A DNA stretch of 64,000 bases from Actinomyces trachealis (GTDB taxonomy: Bacteria > Actinomycetota > Actinomycetes > Actinomycetales > Actinomycetaceae): NCBI RefSeq assembly GCF_015711475.1, contig NZ_CP065027.1, positions 1,054,001 through 1,118,000 on the forward strand, read 5' to 3'. The translations under genes and the position numbers were made by a program. Each line of letters starts with the position of its first letter. The stretch's first letter is position 1. The notes below the pieces were generated by a model. The model searched no databases. It worked only from the letters and a program-made list of their open reading frames with translations, and was not told where the DNA came from. Below are positions 50,796-59,443 of the stretch, piece after piece.

Positions 50796-51509
50796 TCAGC
50801 AGTAGTGGTGAACGTGCATGGCATACTCGGCCCGGGCGGTGGTGTTGCCTGTGCCGTTGTCCAGCAGATCTGGCTTGCTGCCGGTCCAGTGGACGTAGTT
50901 TCCAGCGGAGTCTGCGCCCATCTGGACATGGTCCACGTTGTCCACCCAGATGGTGGAGGCCGTACCGTTAACGATCAGCGTGTCAATGTCGCCCTCAATG
51001 ACGACGACCGTGGCGAGCGCATTGACCTCCACGACGCTAGCCCCAGCCTCTACCTTCACCACATAGGCGCTCGTGTTGTCCAGCGAGTCGTCAACGATTG
51101 TGTGCTCACTGGCGGCGAGGGTTCTTCCGACCTCTTTCAGGGCTTGATCGCGGCTGGTCTCCGCCGTGATGTCATCCGGCGAGGTGGGTTGTTTGAGGTC
51201 CTCAGCGGTGCAGTGGGGGCCTCGCTCAACCTCGTCACCACTGGTGACCGTTCCTGCCGTGCTGCTCGCGGTGGCGGGGGCTGCGGAAGCGTCGGGGGCC
51301 TGCGCCAGTGGGGTGGTGAGCGCGGTAGCGGCAGACTGGTTTGGGGTAGCTGCCGCCGGGTTGTTCGCTGCTGCGGTACTGCTGACCGGTGCAGACGACG
51401 GCTCCGCCATGTGCCTGGAACTGGAGCAGGAGGACAGTAGGGGGAGTCCGAGCACTAGGGTGAAAGCGATTGTGCGGTGGGCTGGAGTCAGAGTCTTCAG
51501 GGCTCGCAC
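50796..51509 (-). CDS. DUF3060 lipoprotein
   Basis: A 237-aa exported protein. A signal peptide ends in a lipobox (LPLLSSCSS, cysteine about residue 28). A low-complexity A/P/S/T linker follows (about 30-95). The C-terminal domain with repeated short beta segments ('VEVNALATVVVIEGDIDTLIV', 'NGTASTIWVDNVDHVQMG') is typical of DUF3060, a right-handed beta-helix-like domain. Function unknown. GTG start. It lies between aceE and fasR. Confidence 0.82.
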   Translation of the reverse strand: MRALKTLTPAHRTIAFTLVLGLPLLSSCSSSRHMAEPSSAPVSSTAAANNPAAATPNQSAATALTTPLAQAPDASAAPATASSTAGTVTSGDEVERGPHCTAEDLKQPTSPDDITAETSRDQALKEVGRTLAASEHTIVDDSLDNTSAYVVKVEAGASVVEVNALATVVVIEGDIDTLIVNGTASTIWVDNVDHVQMGADSAGNYVHWTGSKPDLLDNGTGNTTARAEYAMHVHHYC

Positions 51510-51602
51510 GAGCGCAGCCTATAGGTAAAAACTTAGTGATGACAGTCCGAGACTGCGGTGCGGCCGCTACCGAGCATCCGGCAAGCCTGCCGCCCAGGCG
51601 TA

Positions 51603-51646
51603 GATCCGGGCCTGGAGCCGCCAATGGTGGACGCCAGGCCCGGATC
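51603..51646 (-). terminator. Hairpin after aceE
   Basis: Perfect 13-bp inverted repeat GATCCGGGCCTGG/CCAGGCCCGGATC around an 18-base loop, 35 bases past the aceE stop in the direction of its transcription. No T-run. Confidence 0.65.
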
Positions 51647-51680
51647 GTAGATGGCACCCGGAAGTGCTCAGGAGTAACGC

Positions 51681-54434
51681 TCAGGCATCGCCGCCCGTCG
51701 TGCCGGAGGCGCCTGCATGGATGTTTTCCAACTCGTAGCGGGCCAGCGCCTGCTCCAGCACAGAGCGGTCCAGCTTGCCCTGACGCACCAGGGCTTGCAG
51801 CGCCTTGACCGCCACGGAGTGTGCGTCAATCAGGAAGTGGCGGCGAGCCGCCGGGCGGGTGTCGGAGAAGCCGAAGCCGTCCGCCCCTAGGGTGTGGAAG
51901 TCTCCGGGAACCCAGGCGCGGATCTGGTCTTGCACCAGGTGGTCAAAGTCGCTGGTGGCGATGAACGGACCCTGCGCTTGCGAGAGCTTGCGCGTGAGGT
52001 AGGGGACCTGGCCGGCGGCGTCGCCTGAGAGGAAGTTGGCCTTTTCCACGGCCAGAGCCTCGCGGCGCAGCTCGTTCCAGGAGGTGACGGACCAGGTAGA
52101 GGCGCGCACACCCCAGTCCTCCAGCAGCAGTTCACGGGCCTGGCGGATCCACGGCACGCCGACGCCGGAGGCCAGCAGCGTGACCTCGGGACCGTCACCG
52201 GCAGGAGCGTCGTCGAGCTTGTAGATGCCCTTGAGGATGCCCTCGACGTCAACGTTCTCAGGCTCCATGGGCTGCACGATGGGCTCGTTGTAGACCGTCA
52301 GGTAGTACATGATGTCGCGGTTGCGGCCTGAGTCGGGGCCGTACCAGCACTCGATGGCGTCACGCACGATGTGGCGGATTTCGTAGGCGTAGGCGGGGTC
52401 GTAGGTGACCACGGCCTCGTTGGTGGCGGAGATCAGCGGCGAGTGGCCGTCCATGTGCTGGGTGCCCTCACCAGCCAGCGTGGTGCGGCCAGCGGTGGCG
52501 CCTATGATGAAGCCACGGGCCAGTTGGTCGCCAGCGGCCCAGAACTGGTCTGCGGTGCGCTGGAAACCGAACATCGAGTAGAAGATGTAGACGGGGATCA
52601 TCGGCTCGCCGTGGGTGGCGTAGCTGGTACCCACCACCTGGAACAGTGCGGCGGAGCCAGCCTCGTTGATGCCGGTGTGCATGAGCTGACCGGAGGTGGA
52701 CTCGCGGTACGACAGCATCATGTCTGCGTCCACGGGCGTGTAGTTCTGACCCTGGGTGTTGTAGATCTTCTTAGTGGGGAAGAGCGACTCCAGGCCGAAA
52801 GTGCGCGACTCGTCGGGGACGATTGGCACGATACGGCGGCCGATGCCCTTCTCTTTGAGGAGTTCCTTGAGGAGGCGCACGAAGGCCATCGTGGTGGCGA
52901 CTTCCTGCTTGCCTGAGCCGCCCTTGAGGATGTTGTAGGCCTTGTCCCCAGGCAACTCCAACTCCTTGCCGTGGTCACGGCGCTCGGGGATGAAGCCACC
53001 TAGCTGGCGGCGGCGCTCCAACATGTACAACAGGGCCGGGTCATCGTCGGCGGGACGGTAGTAGGGAGGCTTCTTCGGGTTGGCCTCAAGCTGCTCGTCA
53101 GTGATCGGGATGTGCAGGCGGTTGCGCAGGCCCTTGAGGTCATCCAGCGTCAGCTTCTTCATCTGGTGAGTGGCATTGCGGCCAGCAAAGTGTGATCCGA
53201 GCAGGTACCCCTTAACGGTGTGTGCCAGGATCACCGTGGGCTGACCCTTGTGCTCCATGGCTGCCTTGTAGGCGGCGTACATTTTGCGGTAGTCGTTGCC
53301 GCCGCGCTGCAGGGCCCAGATCTGGTCATCAGTCCAGTCTTTGACCAGGGCGGCAGTGCGCGGGTCGCGGTTGAAGAAGTGCTCGCGTACATAGGCGCCG
53401 TCGTTGGCCTTGAAGGCCTGGTAGTCGCCGTCGAGGGTCTCCATCATCAGGTGCTCCAGGGCGTGGTCTTTGTCTGCGGCGAGCAGCTGGTCCCAGCCAC
53501 GGCCCCAGATGACCTTGATGACGTTCCAGCCGACACCTTTGAACTCGGCCTCCAACTCCTGGATGATTTTGCCGTTTCCGCGCACGGGGCCGTCTAGGCG
53601 CTGCAGGTTGCAGTTGATGACGAAGGTCAGGTTGTCTAACTGCTGGCCAGCAGCCAGGTGGATCATGCCGCGGGACTCGGGCTCGTCCATCTCGCCGTCG
53701 CCCAGGAAGGCCCAGGTGTGCTGCTGCGAGGTGTCCTTGATACCGGCGCCTTGCAGGTACTTATCGAACCAGGCCTGATAGATGGCCTCAGCTGGCCCCA
53801 GTCCCATAGAGACGGTGGGGTACTCCCAGAAGTCCTCCATGCGGCGCGGGTGCGGGTAGGAGGGCAGGCCACGGCCGCTCTCAGGGTGTGAATACTCCTG
53901 GCGGAAGCCATCCAGGTCATCCTCGGACAAGCGGCCTTCAATGAAAGCGCGGGCATAGTTGCCAGGGGAGGCGTGACCCTGGAAGAAGACGTGGTCACCG
54001 CCACCGGGGTGGTCCTTGCCCCGGAAGAAGTGGTTCATGCCGACCTCGTAGAGGGTGGCGGTGGAGGCGTAGGAGGAGATGTGGCCGCCGACGGCGACGC
54101 CGGGGCGCTGGGCGCGGGTCACCATGACGGCGGCGTTCCAGCGCAGCCAGCGGCGGTAGGTGCGTTCGGTGTCCTCGTCACCGGGGAAGTAGGGTTCGTC
54201 CTCCACATTGATGGTGTTGACGTAGGGGGTGGTTGTCTGGGCGGGCACGGCGACGTTCTTGCGGCGCGCCTCAGCGAGCATGGAGAGGAGGATGAAGCGT
54301 GCGCGCGGCGCGCCTTTCTCCTGGATGAGGGCGTCGAGCGAGTCACGCCACTCCCTGGTCTCCTCGGGGTCGTTGTCGGTGACCTTGCTCAGGAGTCCGT
54401 CGATAAGTGGAGCGGATTCGCTGGTGGGGCTCAC
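51681..54434 (-). CDS. aceE: Pyruvate dehydrogenase E1 component (homodimeric)
   Basis: Thiamine-diphosphate enzyme that decarboxylates pyruvate and feeds acetyl-CoA synthesis. The 917-aa protein belongs to the single-chain E1 type. The ThDP motif is '[14 protein letters not shown]' ... '[11 protein letters not shown]' (about residues 240-285). Other marks are '[15 protein letters not shown]' near 150 and '[13 protein letters not shown]'. GTG start with GAGGA about 6 bases upstream. It is the first gene of a minus-strand run leading to the fatty-acid genes, a meaningful neighbourhood since acetyl-CoA is their precursor. E2 and E3 genes are not in the window. Confidence 0.96.
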   Translation of the reverse strand: MSPTSESAPLIDGLLSKVTDNDPEETREWRDSLDALIQEKGAPRARFILLSMLAEARRKNVAVPAQTTTPYVNTINVEDEPYFPGDEDTERTYRRWLRWNAAVMVTRAQRPGVAVGGHISSYASTATLYEVGMNHFFRGKDHPGGGDHVFFQGHASPGNYARAFIEGRLSEDDLDGFRQEYSHPESGRGLPSYPHPRRMEDFWEYPTVSMGLGPAEAIYQAWFDKYLQGAGIKDTSQQHTWAFLGDGEMDEPESRGMIHLAAGQQLDNLTFVINCNLQRLDGPVRGNGKIIQELEAEFKGVGWNVIKVIWGRGWDQLLAADKDHALEHLMMETLDGDYQAFKANDGAYVREHFFNRDPRTAALVKDWTDDQIWALQRGGNDYRKMYAAYKAAMEHKGQPTVILAHTVKGYLLGSHFAGRNATHQMKKLTLDDLKGLRNRLHIPITDEQLEANPKKPPYYRPADDDPALLYMLERRRQLGGFIPERRDHGKELELPGDKAYNILKGGSGKQEVATTMAFVRLLKELLKEKGIGRRIVPIVPDESRTFGLESLFPTKKIYNTQGQNYTPVDADMMLSYRESTSGQLMHTGINEAGSAALFQVVGTSYATHGEPMIPVYIFYSMFGFQRTADQFWAAGDQLARGFIIGATAGRTTLAGEGTQHMDGHSPLISATNEAVVTYDPAYAYEIRHIVRDAIECWYGPDSGRNRDIMYYLTVYNEPIVQPMEPENVDVEGILKGIYKLDDAPAGDGPEVTLLASGVGVPWIRQARELLLEDWGVRASTWSVTSWNELRREALAVEKANFLSGDAAGQVPYLTRKLSQAQGPFIATSDFDHLVQDQIRAWVPGDFHTLGADGFGFSDTRPAARRHFLIDAHSVAVKALQALVRQGKLDRSVLEQALARYELENIHAGASGTTGGDA

Positions 54435-54714
54435 GGGTTCCTCGTTCCTCGCGTCGGTGCGGTGAATCGCCCTGCTGGGGCGCTTGCCATGACGGTCCCA
54501 AATCTACGACCTAGTTAGTGATGCTGGGGACCTGGGGCGGGAAGAAAGTCCTACCTAATGCGTGATCTGACTCACCGGCTTGTGGTTGGTGTGGCAGCCC
54601 CTGCGGCCGCTTGCTGCCCTTAGCACTTGCGCGTGCGGTGCCTCATGCGGTGGGCTAGTGTCACACGGGCGCATTTGTAGGCCGCCCGACATGTTGGGCC
54701 AGAGGCCCGGAAGG

Positions 54715-55131
54715 ATGGTGCAGGCAGTGGCGAGCACAGCGGGTGGGGTCATGGGCTTCACCTCGGGGCAGATCGTCCAGGAGTTCTGCTGGGACGAGGA
54801 CGTTGACAGTGCCCTGCGTGACGCAGTCGAGGCAGCCACGGGCACCGCGCTCGTGGACGAGGACTATGAGGATGTCGCTGACGGCGCCATCGTGTGGTGG
54901 CGTGCTGACGACGGCGACGTCGATGGACTCACGGATCTGCTCGTGGACGCCCAGGCCAACCTGGACGGTGTCGGCCTGATCTGGGTCCTGACCCCTAAGG
55001 CGCGCACTAAGGGTGCGGTGCCTGTCTCCGACGTCGAGGAGGCTGTTCGCACCGCTGGGATGCACGCCACCTCCGCTGCCTCCGTGGGCGAGCGCTGGAG
55101 CGGTATCCGTGTCACCAGCCGCGGGCACTGA
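54715..55131 (+). CDS. DUF3052 protein
   Basis: Actinobacterial protein of unknown function (about 138 aa). Recognisable blocks: 'GFTSGQIVQEFCWDEDVDSA', 'DEDYEDVADGAIVWWRADDG' and 'LTDLLVDAQANLDGVGLIWV'. Acidic N-terminal half. The start is uncertain: the ATG at 54715 directly abuts GGAAGGA, while GTGs at 54718 and 54727 are better spaced from it. It is divergent from aceE across about 280 bases that hold no gene, an arrangement shared by other Actinobacteria. Confidence 0.85.
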   Translation: MVQAVASTAGGVMGFTSGQIVQEFCWDEDVDSALRDAVEAATGTALVDEDYEDVADGAIVWWRADDGDVDGLTDLLVDAQANLDGVGLIWVLTPKARTKGAVPVSDVEEAVRTAGMHATSAASVGERWSGIRVTSRGH

Positions 55132-55179
55132 CCGTGTAAAGGTCTGTTCCCTGCTATATTGCGGGCTTGTGCCCGAAAG

Positions 55180-55255
55180 GGACCCGTAGCTCAGTTGGTA
55201 GAGCGCCGCGTTTACACCGCGTCTGTCGTCGGTTCGAGTCCGGCCGGGTCCACCA
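55180..55255 (+). tRNA. tRNA-Val (TAC)
   Basis: Canonical 76-nt tRNA with encoded CCA. Acceptor GGACCCG/CGGGTCC, anticodon arm around TTTACAC (anticodon TAC, reads GUA and probably other GUN codons), T-loop TTCGAGT. A TATATT hexamer (55155-55160) upstream is a possible -10 box. Confidence 0.96.
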
Positions 55256-55343
55256 CTACCCTTGAGGCTGTGGCCTGATATTCCTTTACACGGAGCGTGT
55301 ACGCTCGGCTGCTAAGTAGATCGGCGTTGCTGGAGGGAATGCC

Positions 55344-55955
55344 ATGCCTTGGTGGGAAATCGTTGGGTGGGCAGGCTCGCTGCTTGTGGTCGTCTCGCTG
55401 ATGGTGCCGAGCGTGCGGCGTTTCCGTCTGCTCAACCTCAGCGGAAGTCTGATCGCCACGGCCTACAACGTCGTCTTTGCGATCTGGCCCTACGCCGCTA
55501 TGAACGCTGTCATCGCAATTATCGACGCATACTGGCTCTTCCGGCTGTATCGGGCAGGGGAGCGCCGCTACTCGGTGTGTGCCATTGAGTCCAATTCGCC
55601 ACTGGTGACATGCTTCGTGCAGCGTCACGGTGCAGGGATCGCCAAGGCCTTCCCAGGCTTTGACAACTCTGCGCTCGCCCACGCACGTAGCTTCGTCACC
55701 ATGTGTGATGACGAGGTTGTCGGCCTTTTCGCCTACCGTCAGCAAGACGCTGAGGGGCGGATCCTGCTCGACTACGTAACTGACCGCTTCCGCGACCTCA
55801 AACCCGGTCGCACCCTTTACGCAGACCTCGCGATCCGCACCGGCGGTGTAGAGAGCTTGGTCGTGGGTGAGGACGCGGTGCAGGACCTCCGCTACTTCGA
55901 GCAACAAGGCTTTATTGCCGCCGACGGCGAGTTGCGCCGAAGCCTGGCCGCCTGA
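55344..55955 (+). CDS. YgjV-like membrane protein with C-terminal GNAT-like domain
   Basis: A 203-aa protein. Residues 1-80 form three membrane helices of the YgjV type (WWEIVGWAGSLLVVVSLMVP; 'NLSGSLIATAYNVVFAIW'; 'AVIAIIDAYWLFRLY'). The remaining about 120 residues are soluble and mixed alpha/beta ('LLDYVTDRFRDLKPG'; 'YFEQQGFIAADGELRRSL'), with a weak resemblance to GNAT-like folds but no clear acetyl-CoA motif. The ATG follows GGAGGGA. Function unknown. Confidence 0.65.
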   Translation: MPWWEIVGWAGSLLVVVSLMVPSVRRFRLLNLSGSLIATAYNVVFAIWPYAAMNAVIAIIDAYWLFRLYRAGERRYSVCAIESNSPLVTCFVQRHGAGIAKAFPGFDNSALAHARSFVTMCDDEVVGLFAYRQQDAEGRILLDYVTDRFRDLKPGRTLYADLAIRTGGVESLVVGEDAVQDLRYFEQQGFIAADGELRRSLAA

Positions 55956-56111
55956 CAGCGGGCCCACCAAAAAGCGTTGGGGCGCCGGATCGCTGCGGTG
56001 CCCCAAGGCTATGACTGGGCTGGCGGCTGGCGATAGTGGCTCGTGGTACACGGGAGTGCTGGACCACGGGTAAGCTGTGCGCTGTTGTCCGGCCCTGCGG
56101 CCCGCCAACCA

Positions 56112-56205
56112 GCCCCCGTAGCTCAGCGGTTAGAGCAGCGAGCTTATACCTCGTGAGTGCCTGATAAGCACATGGTCCTGGGTTCGAATCCCAGCGGGGG
56201 TACCA
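56112..56205 (+). tRNA. Atypical tRNA-Ile-like gene with two anticodon-type hairpins (TAT and GAT)
   Basis: A 94-nt tRNA gene with encoded CCA. Acceptor GCCCCCG/CGGGGGT (G1-U72), D-arm GCTC/GAGC, T-arm CTGGG-TTCGAAT-CCCAG and discriminator A are normal. Between the D-arm and T-arm there are two hairpins in place of one. Hairpin 1 (56138-56154) is GCGAG-CTTATAC-CTCGT, anticodon TAT. Hairpin 2 (56157-56171) is GTGC-CTGATAA-GCAC, identical in its loop to the standard tRNA-Ile(GAT) anticodon loop. Read as class II, hairpin 1 is the anticodon arm and hairpin 2 a long variable arm. Isoleucine identity features (A73, C4-G69, U12-A23, U36-A37) are present. Both anticodons read Ile codons. I know of no close precedent. 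Confidence 0.75.
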
Positions 56206-56225
56206 CGCCCGGACTTCCGGGCACG

Positions 56226-56307
56226 GCCCCTGTGGTGGAATTGGTAGACACCGCGGCCTTAAAAGCCGCTGCCGCAAGGCGTACGGGTTCGAGCCCCGTC
56301 GGGGGCA
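56226..56307 (+). tRNA. tRNA-Leu (TAA)
   Basis: Class II tRNA with acceptor GCCCCTG/CGGGGGC, anticodon arm CGGC-type stem around CTTAAAA (anticodon TAA, reads UUA and UUG), and a long variable arm (TGCCGCAAGGCG region). Discriminator A; CCA is not encoded (CTA). It lies 20 bases after the atypical tRNA. Confidence 0.93.
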
Positions 56308-56349
56308 CTACACCGGTACCGCTGTCAGGGGCACCGATAACCTGGGCAC

Positions 56350-57258
56350 ATGAACAGCAATGACGCCCCAGCCACGCCAGCCGCATCCCCCCGGGCTTCA
56401 TCGACGCCTGCTAGTGCGGAAGCGTTCCCGCTGACCGTCGGCCAGGTGGAGGCGATGCTGCGCCAGCTCGCCCCCACTGAGCTTGCCGAGTCCTGGGACT
56501 CAAACCGCCTAATATGCGGCGATCCCGCCGAACTCGTCACCTCGGTGCTGCTTGCCGTCGATCCCGTTGAAGCAACTGTTAACGAAGCCATTGAGCGCGG
56601 CGTCCAGATGCTCATCACCCACCACCCCCTCTACCTACATGGCACGGATCACGTCTCCGCCACCAACCCCAAGGGCCGCCTCATCCACAGCCTCATCCGA
56701 GCAGGTATCGCCCTAGCCAACGCCCACACCAGCCTGGACTCGGCCCGTGGCGGCGTGGCTGACGCCCTGGCAGCCGTCGTCGGCCTGCAGAACACCACCG
56801 TCCTAAGCCCGGCCCCCAGCAACCCGGAGTTAGGCATCGGACGTGTCGGCACCCTTCCAGCGCCCATCAGCTTGAGGGCCCTGGCGGAGCAGGTGGCTGC
56901 TGCCCTGCCTGACTCCACTCCTGGGCTGCTCGTTGGCGGTGACCTGGATGCCAAGATCAGCCGCATCGCCGTCTCTGGGGGTGCCGGGGACTCCTTGCTC
57001 GGCCAGGCGCGCGACGCCGGGGCCGATGTCTTCCTGACTGCAGACCTCCGCCACCACCCCGCCAGTGAGCACCTGGAAGGCGGACGCCCCTACCTGCTCT
57101 GCGGAACCCACTGGGCCACCGAGTGGGTGGGCCTACCGCCACTAGCGCACCACCTGGAAGCCCTAGCCCAGCAACAGGGGCATAGGCTTAGCGTGACTGT
57201 GTCCCAGACAGTCACCGACCCCTGGACCGCGCGCGTGGCCACCGGTCCACGCGGCTGA
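56350..57258 (+). CDS. Nif3-like dinuclear metal centre protein
   Basis: A 302-aa member of the NIF3/YbgI family (GTP cyclohydrolase I type 2-like), a toroidal hexamer with a two-metal site; function uncertain. Metal-ligand regions: 'MLITHHPLYLHGTDHV' (His-His), 'ALANAHTSLDSARGG' (His and Asp), and the late 'LLCGTHWATEWVGLP' (His and Glu). It has no long PII-like insertion. The first about 30 residues are A/P/S-rich. In Actinobacteria it is regularly followed by a zinc-ribbon coiled-coil gene and rnpB, exactly as here. Confidence 0.9.
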   Translation: MNSNDAPATPAASPRASSTPASAEAFPLTVGQVEAMLRQLAPTELAESWDSNRLICGDPAELVTSVLLAVDPVEATVNEAIERGVQMLITHHPLYLHGTDHVSATNPKGRLIHSLIRAGIALANAHTSLDSARGGVADALAAVVGLQNTTVLSPAPSNPELGIGRVGTLPAPISLRALAEQVAAALPDSTPGLLVGGDLDAKISRIAVSGGAGDSLLGQARDAGADVFLTADLRHHPASEHLEGGRPYLLCGTHWATEWVGLPPLAHHLEALAQQQGHRLSVTVSQTVTDPWTARVATGPRG

Positions 57259-57303
57259 ACCGCCACAACGCAGAACTGCACCAAGCACACACAGGAGGAC
57301 CCC

Positions 57304-58044
57304 GTGACGAGCGCCCCCATCGCCCAGCAACGCCGCCTCATTGAGCTTCAGGAGCTGGACTCTAAGCTAGCCCGCCTGGCCCACGAGCGCTCCCACCTCC
57401 CCGTCCTGGCCTCCATAGACCAGACCGTCCAGAGCCTCAGAGCCAACCGACGCGACACCGTAGTCGCCCAGGGGACGCTCGCAGATGCTAAACGGAACGC
57501 CACCCGCGTGGAGGACGAGGTCGGCCAGGTGGTTGCCCGCTCAGCCACCCTGCGTGAGCGTTTGCACTCCGGGGCTGTCTCAGCCCGCGACCTGCCCGCC
57601 CTGCAGGGAGAACTCGACCAGCTCGGCCGTCGCCAGTCCGACCTGGAGGAGCGTCAGCTGGAGGCCATGGAGACACTTGAGCGTGCGGAAACTGCTGTCG
57701 CTGAGCTGGCCGCCGCCGAGCAAGGCATCCGTGAGAAAGGCCGTGGCTTCACCGCCACCCGTGACAAGGAGTTCGCCCGCATCGACGCCGAGAGTGCCGC
57801 GCTTGAGCAGCGTCGTGCGGACCTGGCCGCAGACCTGGACCAGACACTCCTGGCTGATTACGAGGAAGTCCGGGCCAGCACCGGTGGCCTGGGCGCCGTA
57901 GCTCTCTACGGAAAGCGCCTGGACGGGGCCATAGAAATCAGCCCCCAAGAGATGGCCCGGATTCTCACCGCTGCGGAGGACCAGATCATCCACGCTGAAG
58001 AGAACGGCGTAATCATCGTGCGCATGAAAGACGCGCAGGACTGA
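57304..58044 (+). CDS. Coiled-coil 'zinc ribbon' protein lacking the zinc cysteines
   Basis: A 246-aa protein. The first about 185 residues are a long helical coiled coil (regular A, L, E, R, Q spacing; 'LDQLGRRQSDLEERQLEAME'). The C-terminal about 60 residues correspond to the C4 zinc ribbon of this family. In typical members two CxxC pairs flank a helix beginning 'LP' and a strand 'RILVR'; here they read 'VALYGKRLDGAIEISPQ' and 'IIHAEENGVIIVRM'. No cysteine is left in the whole protein. The fold may be retained without zinc, or the domain has lost its role. GTG start with AGGAGGA upstream. Confidence 0.8.
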   Translation: MTSAPIAQQRRLIELQELDSKLARLAHERSHLPVLASIDQTVQSLRANRRDTVVAQGTLADAKRNATRVEDEVGQVVARSATLRERLHSGAVSARDLPALQGELDQLGRRQSDLEERQLEAMETLERAETAVAELAAAEQGIREKGRGFTATRDKEFARIDAESAALEQRRADLAADLDQTLLADYEEVRASTGGLGAVALYGKRLDGAIEISPQEMARILTAAEDQIIHAEENGVIIVRMKDAQD

Positions 58045-58064
58045 CCCGCCCCTGCGGTTACCGC

Positions 58065-58859
58065 TCAGGCGAGCACCAAGGTCAGCTGACGACGTCCCCG
58101 CCGGTCCGCCTCACCCAGCTCAGCCCCGCGCACTTCAGCCAGACTAGCCGCCACAGCGGCTACAGCCTCCGCGCTGGCTAGGGATGCTTCGCCGCGCCCT
58201 AAGGCCCTCAACAACACCCCAGTCAGCAGCCCTCGGGTGTGCTTCGCATGATGGGACACAACTTTCCGCTGCCCGGCCTGCTCCCTCACCACCTGCACCT
58301 GTAGTAACTCACACACCTCAGCGGCAGGCTGCCAGGCAGCGGCGTAGCCGACTGAGCGGCAGTCCACCACGACGGCGTCGGCACAGTGCTGGTTGAGCAG
58401 AGGGGTCAAGTACTTACGCCAGAATGCTGCCAAGCTGCCGGTCTGCGGCAGTCTCACACCCATGGCGGCGCGGTGGTCCGGGATGAGGTCACCAGGTCGC
58501 AGCACGCCCCACAGACCAGACAGGATCAAGACCTCACGATGTGCGGCCAAGGCCGTCGGGTCGTCCTGTTCCAACTCCGACAAGCCAGCAGCCTCGTAGA
58601 GCACTCCTGTGAACAATCTGGAGGCTGGTGCGCAGGAGGCCGTCTCCAACACCGTGTTAAGAGCCGCGTCGGCAGCAGAGCGAGGGCCCAGACCCAACAG
58701 CTGTGCTGCCTGGGAGGAGGCACTCACCTGAGCCAGCTCGGTCATCACCTGGCGCCTCGGCTCCGTGAGCGACTCGGCAAAGCCCAAAGCGCTCAGGTCC
58801 AGTTTCTGGCCACTGGTAGGCGCGGTCTTGCCTTCAGAGGGCGGCAGGAGGATCGGCAT
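58065..58859 (-). CDS. yaaA: YaaA family peroxide-stress protein
   Basis: A 264-aa protein of the YaaA/DUF328 family, in E. coli induced by peroxide and limiting free iron, with a DNA-binding HhH-like fold. Conserved start 'MPILLPPSEGKTAPTSG', middle 'LFTGVLYEAAGL' and 'LILSGLWGVLRPGDLIPDHRA' with 'MGVRLP', and late 'KVVSHHAKHTRG'. ATG start without a clear ribosome site. It is divergent from rnpB. Confidence 0.9.
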   Translation of the reverse strand: MPILLPPSEGKTAPTSGQKLDLSALGFAESLTEPRRQVMTELAQVSASSQAAQLLGLGPRSAADAALNTVLETASCAPASRLFTGVLYEAAGLSELEQDDPTALAAHREVLILSGLWGVLRPGDLIPDHRAAMGVRLPQTGSLAAFWRKYLTPLLNQHCADAVVVDCRSVGYAAAWQPAAEVCELLQVQVVREQAGQRKVVSHHAKHTRGLLTGVLLRALGRGEASLASAEAVAAVAASLAEVRGAELGEADRRGRRQLTLVLA

Positions 58860-58934
58860 GTAAGCAATCGTATGGGCACCGGCCCGGTTGACCCGGCACC
58901 CAGCGAGTTACCGGGCAGCGGATATACTCGTGGG

Positions 58935-59324
58935 CGCGGACGAGCCGACCGGGCGGCCGCGGTACCGCTGAGAAGTCAGCGGGTCGAGGAACGTCCGGGC
59001 TCCACAGAGCAGGACGGTGGCTAACGGCCACCCGGGGTGACCCGCGGGAAAGTGCCACAGAGAACAGACCGCCTCCGGCATGCCGGAGGCAAGGGTGAAA
59101 GGGTGGGGTAAGAGCCCACCAGCACCGCAGGTGACTGCGGCGGCTAGGCAAACCCCGTCCGGAGCAAGACCGCACAGTAGGCGCCCGAGGGCTGCTCGTC
59201 CGAGCCTGCGGGTAGGTCGCGTGAGGCCACCGGCAACGGTAGTCCAAGATGGATGGTCGCCGCCGTCATGCCGGTAACGGCAGACGGCAACAGAACCCGG
59301 CGTACAGGTCGGCTCGTCCGCCCA
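58935..59324 (+). ncRNA. rnpB: RNase P RNA (type A)
   Basis: Catalytic RNA that cuts tRNA 5' leaders. Helix P1 is a perfect 14-bp pairing CGGACGAGCCGACC (58937-58950) with GGTCGGCTCGTCCG (59307-59320). The conserved core halves are GAGGAACGTCCGGGCTCC (near 58986, P4 5' side) and ACAGAACCCGGCGTACAGG (near 59290, P4 3' side). The 'GGTAAGAGCCCACCAGC' segment is the CR-II/III region. A TATACT box (58923-58928) lies just upstream; I see no -35 at ideal spacing. Confidence 0.95.
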
Positions 59325-59325
59325 G

Positions 59326-59366
59326 ACTTGCGCACACATTCGCGCCGATAACCCGACTTGCGCACA
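59326..59366 (+). repeat. Short direct repeat downstream of rnpB
   Basis: ACTTGCGCACA occurs at 59326-59336 and 59356-59366, with centres 30 bases apart. Could be a by-product of RNA-end duplication or a protein site; no function known. Confidence 0.5.
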
Positions 59367-59374
59367 GTGCACGC

Positions 59375-59414
59375 GAAGGAGCCCCACCAGGATGATTCCT
59401 GGTGGGGCTCCTTC
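59375..59414. terminator. Bidirectional terminator between rnpB and the membrane-protein gene
   Basis: Perfect 18-bp stem GAAGGAGCCCCACCAGGA / TCCTGGTGGGGCTCCTTC with a TGAT loop. It lies between convergent transcripts and can serve both. Confidence 0.85.
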
Positions 59415-59443
59415 GCTGCTCAAGACGCTGAACGGCTGCTGCG

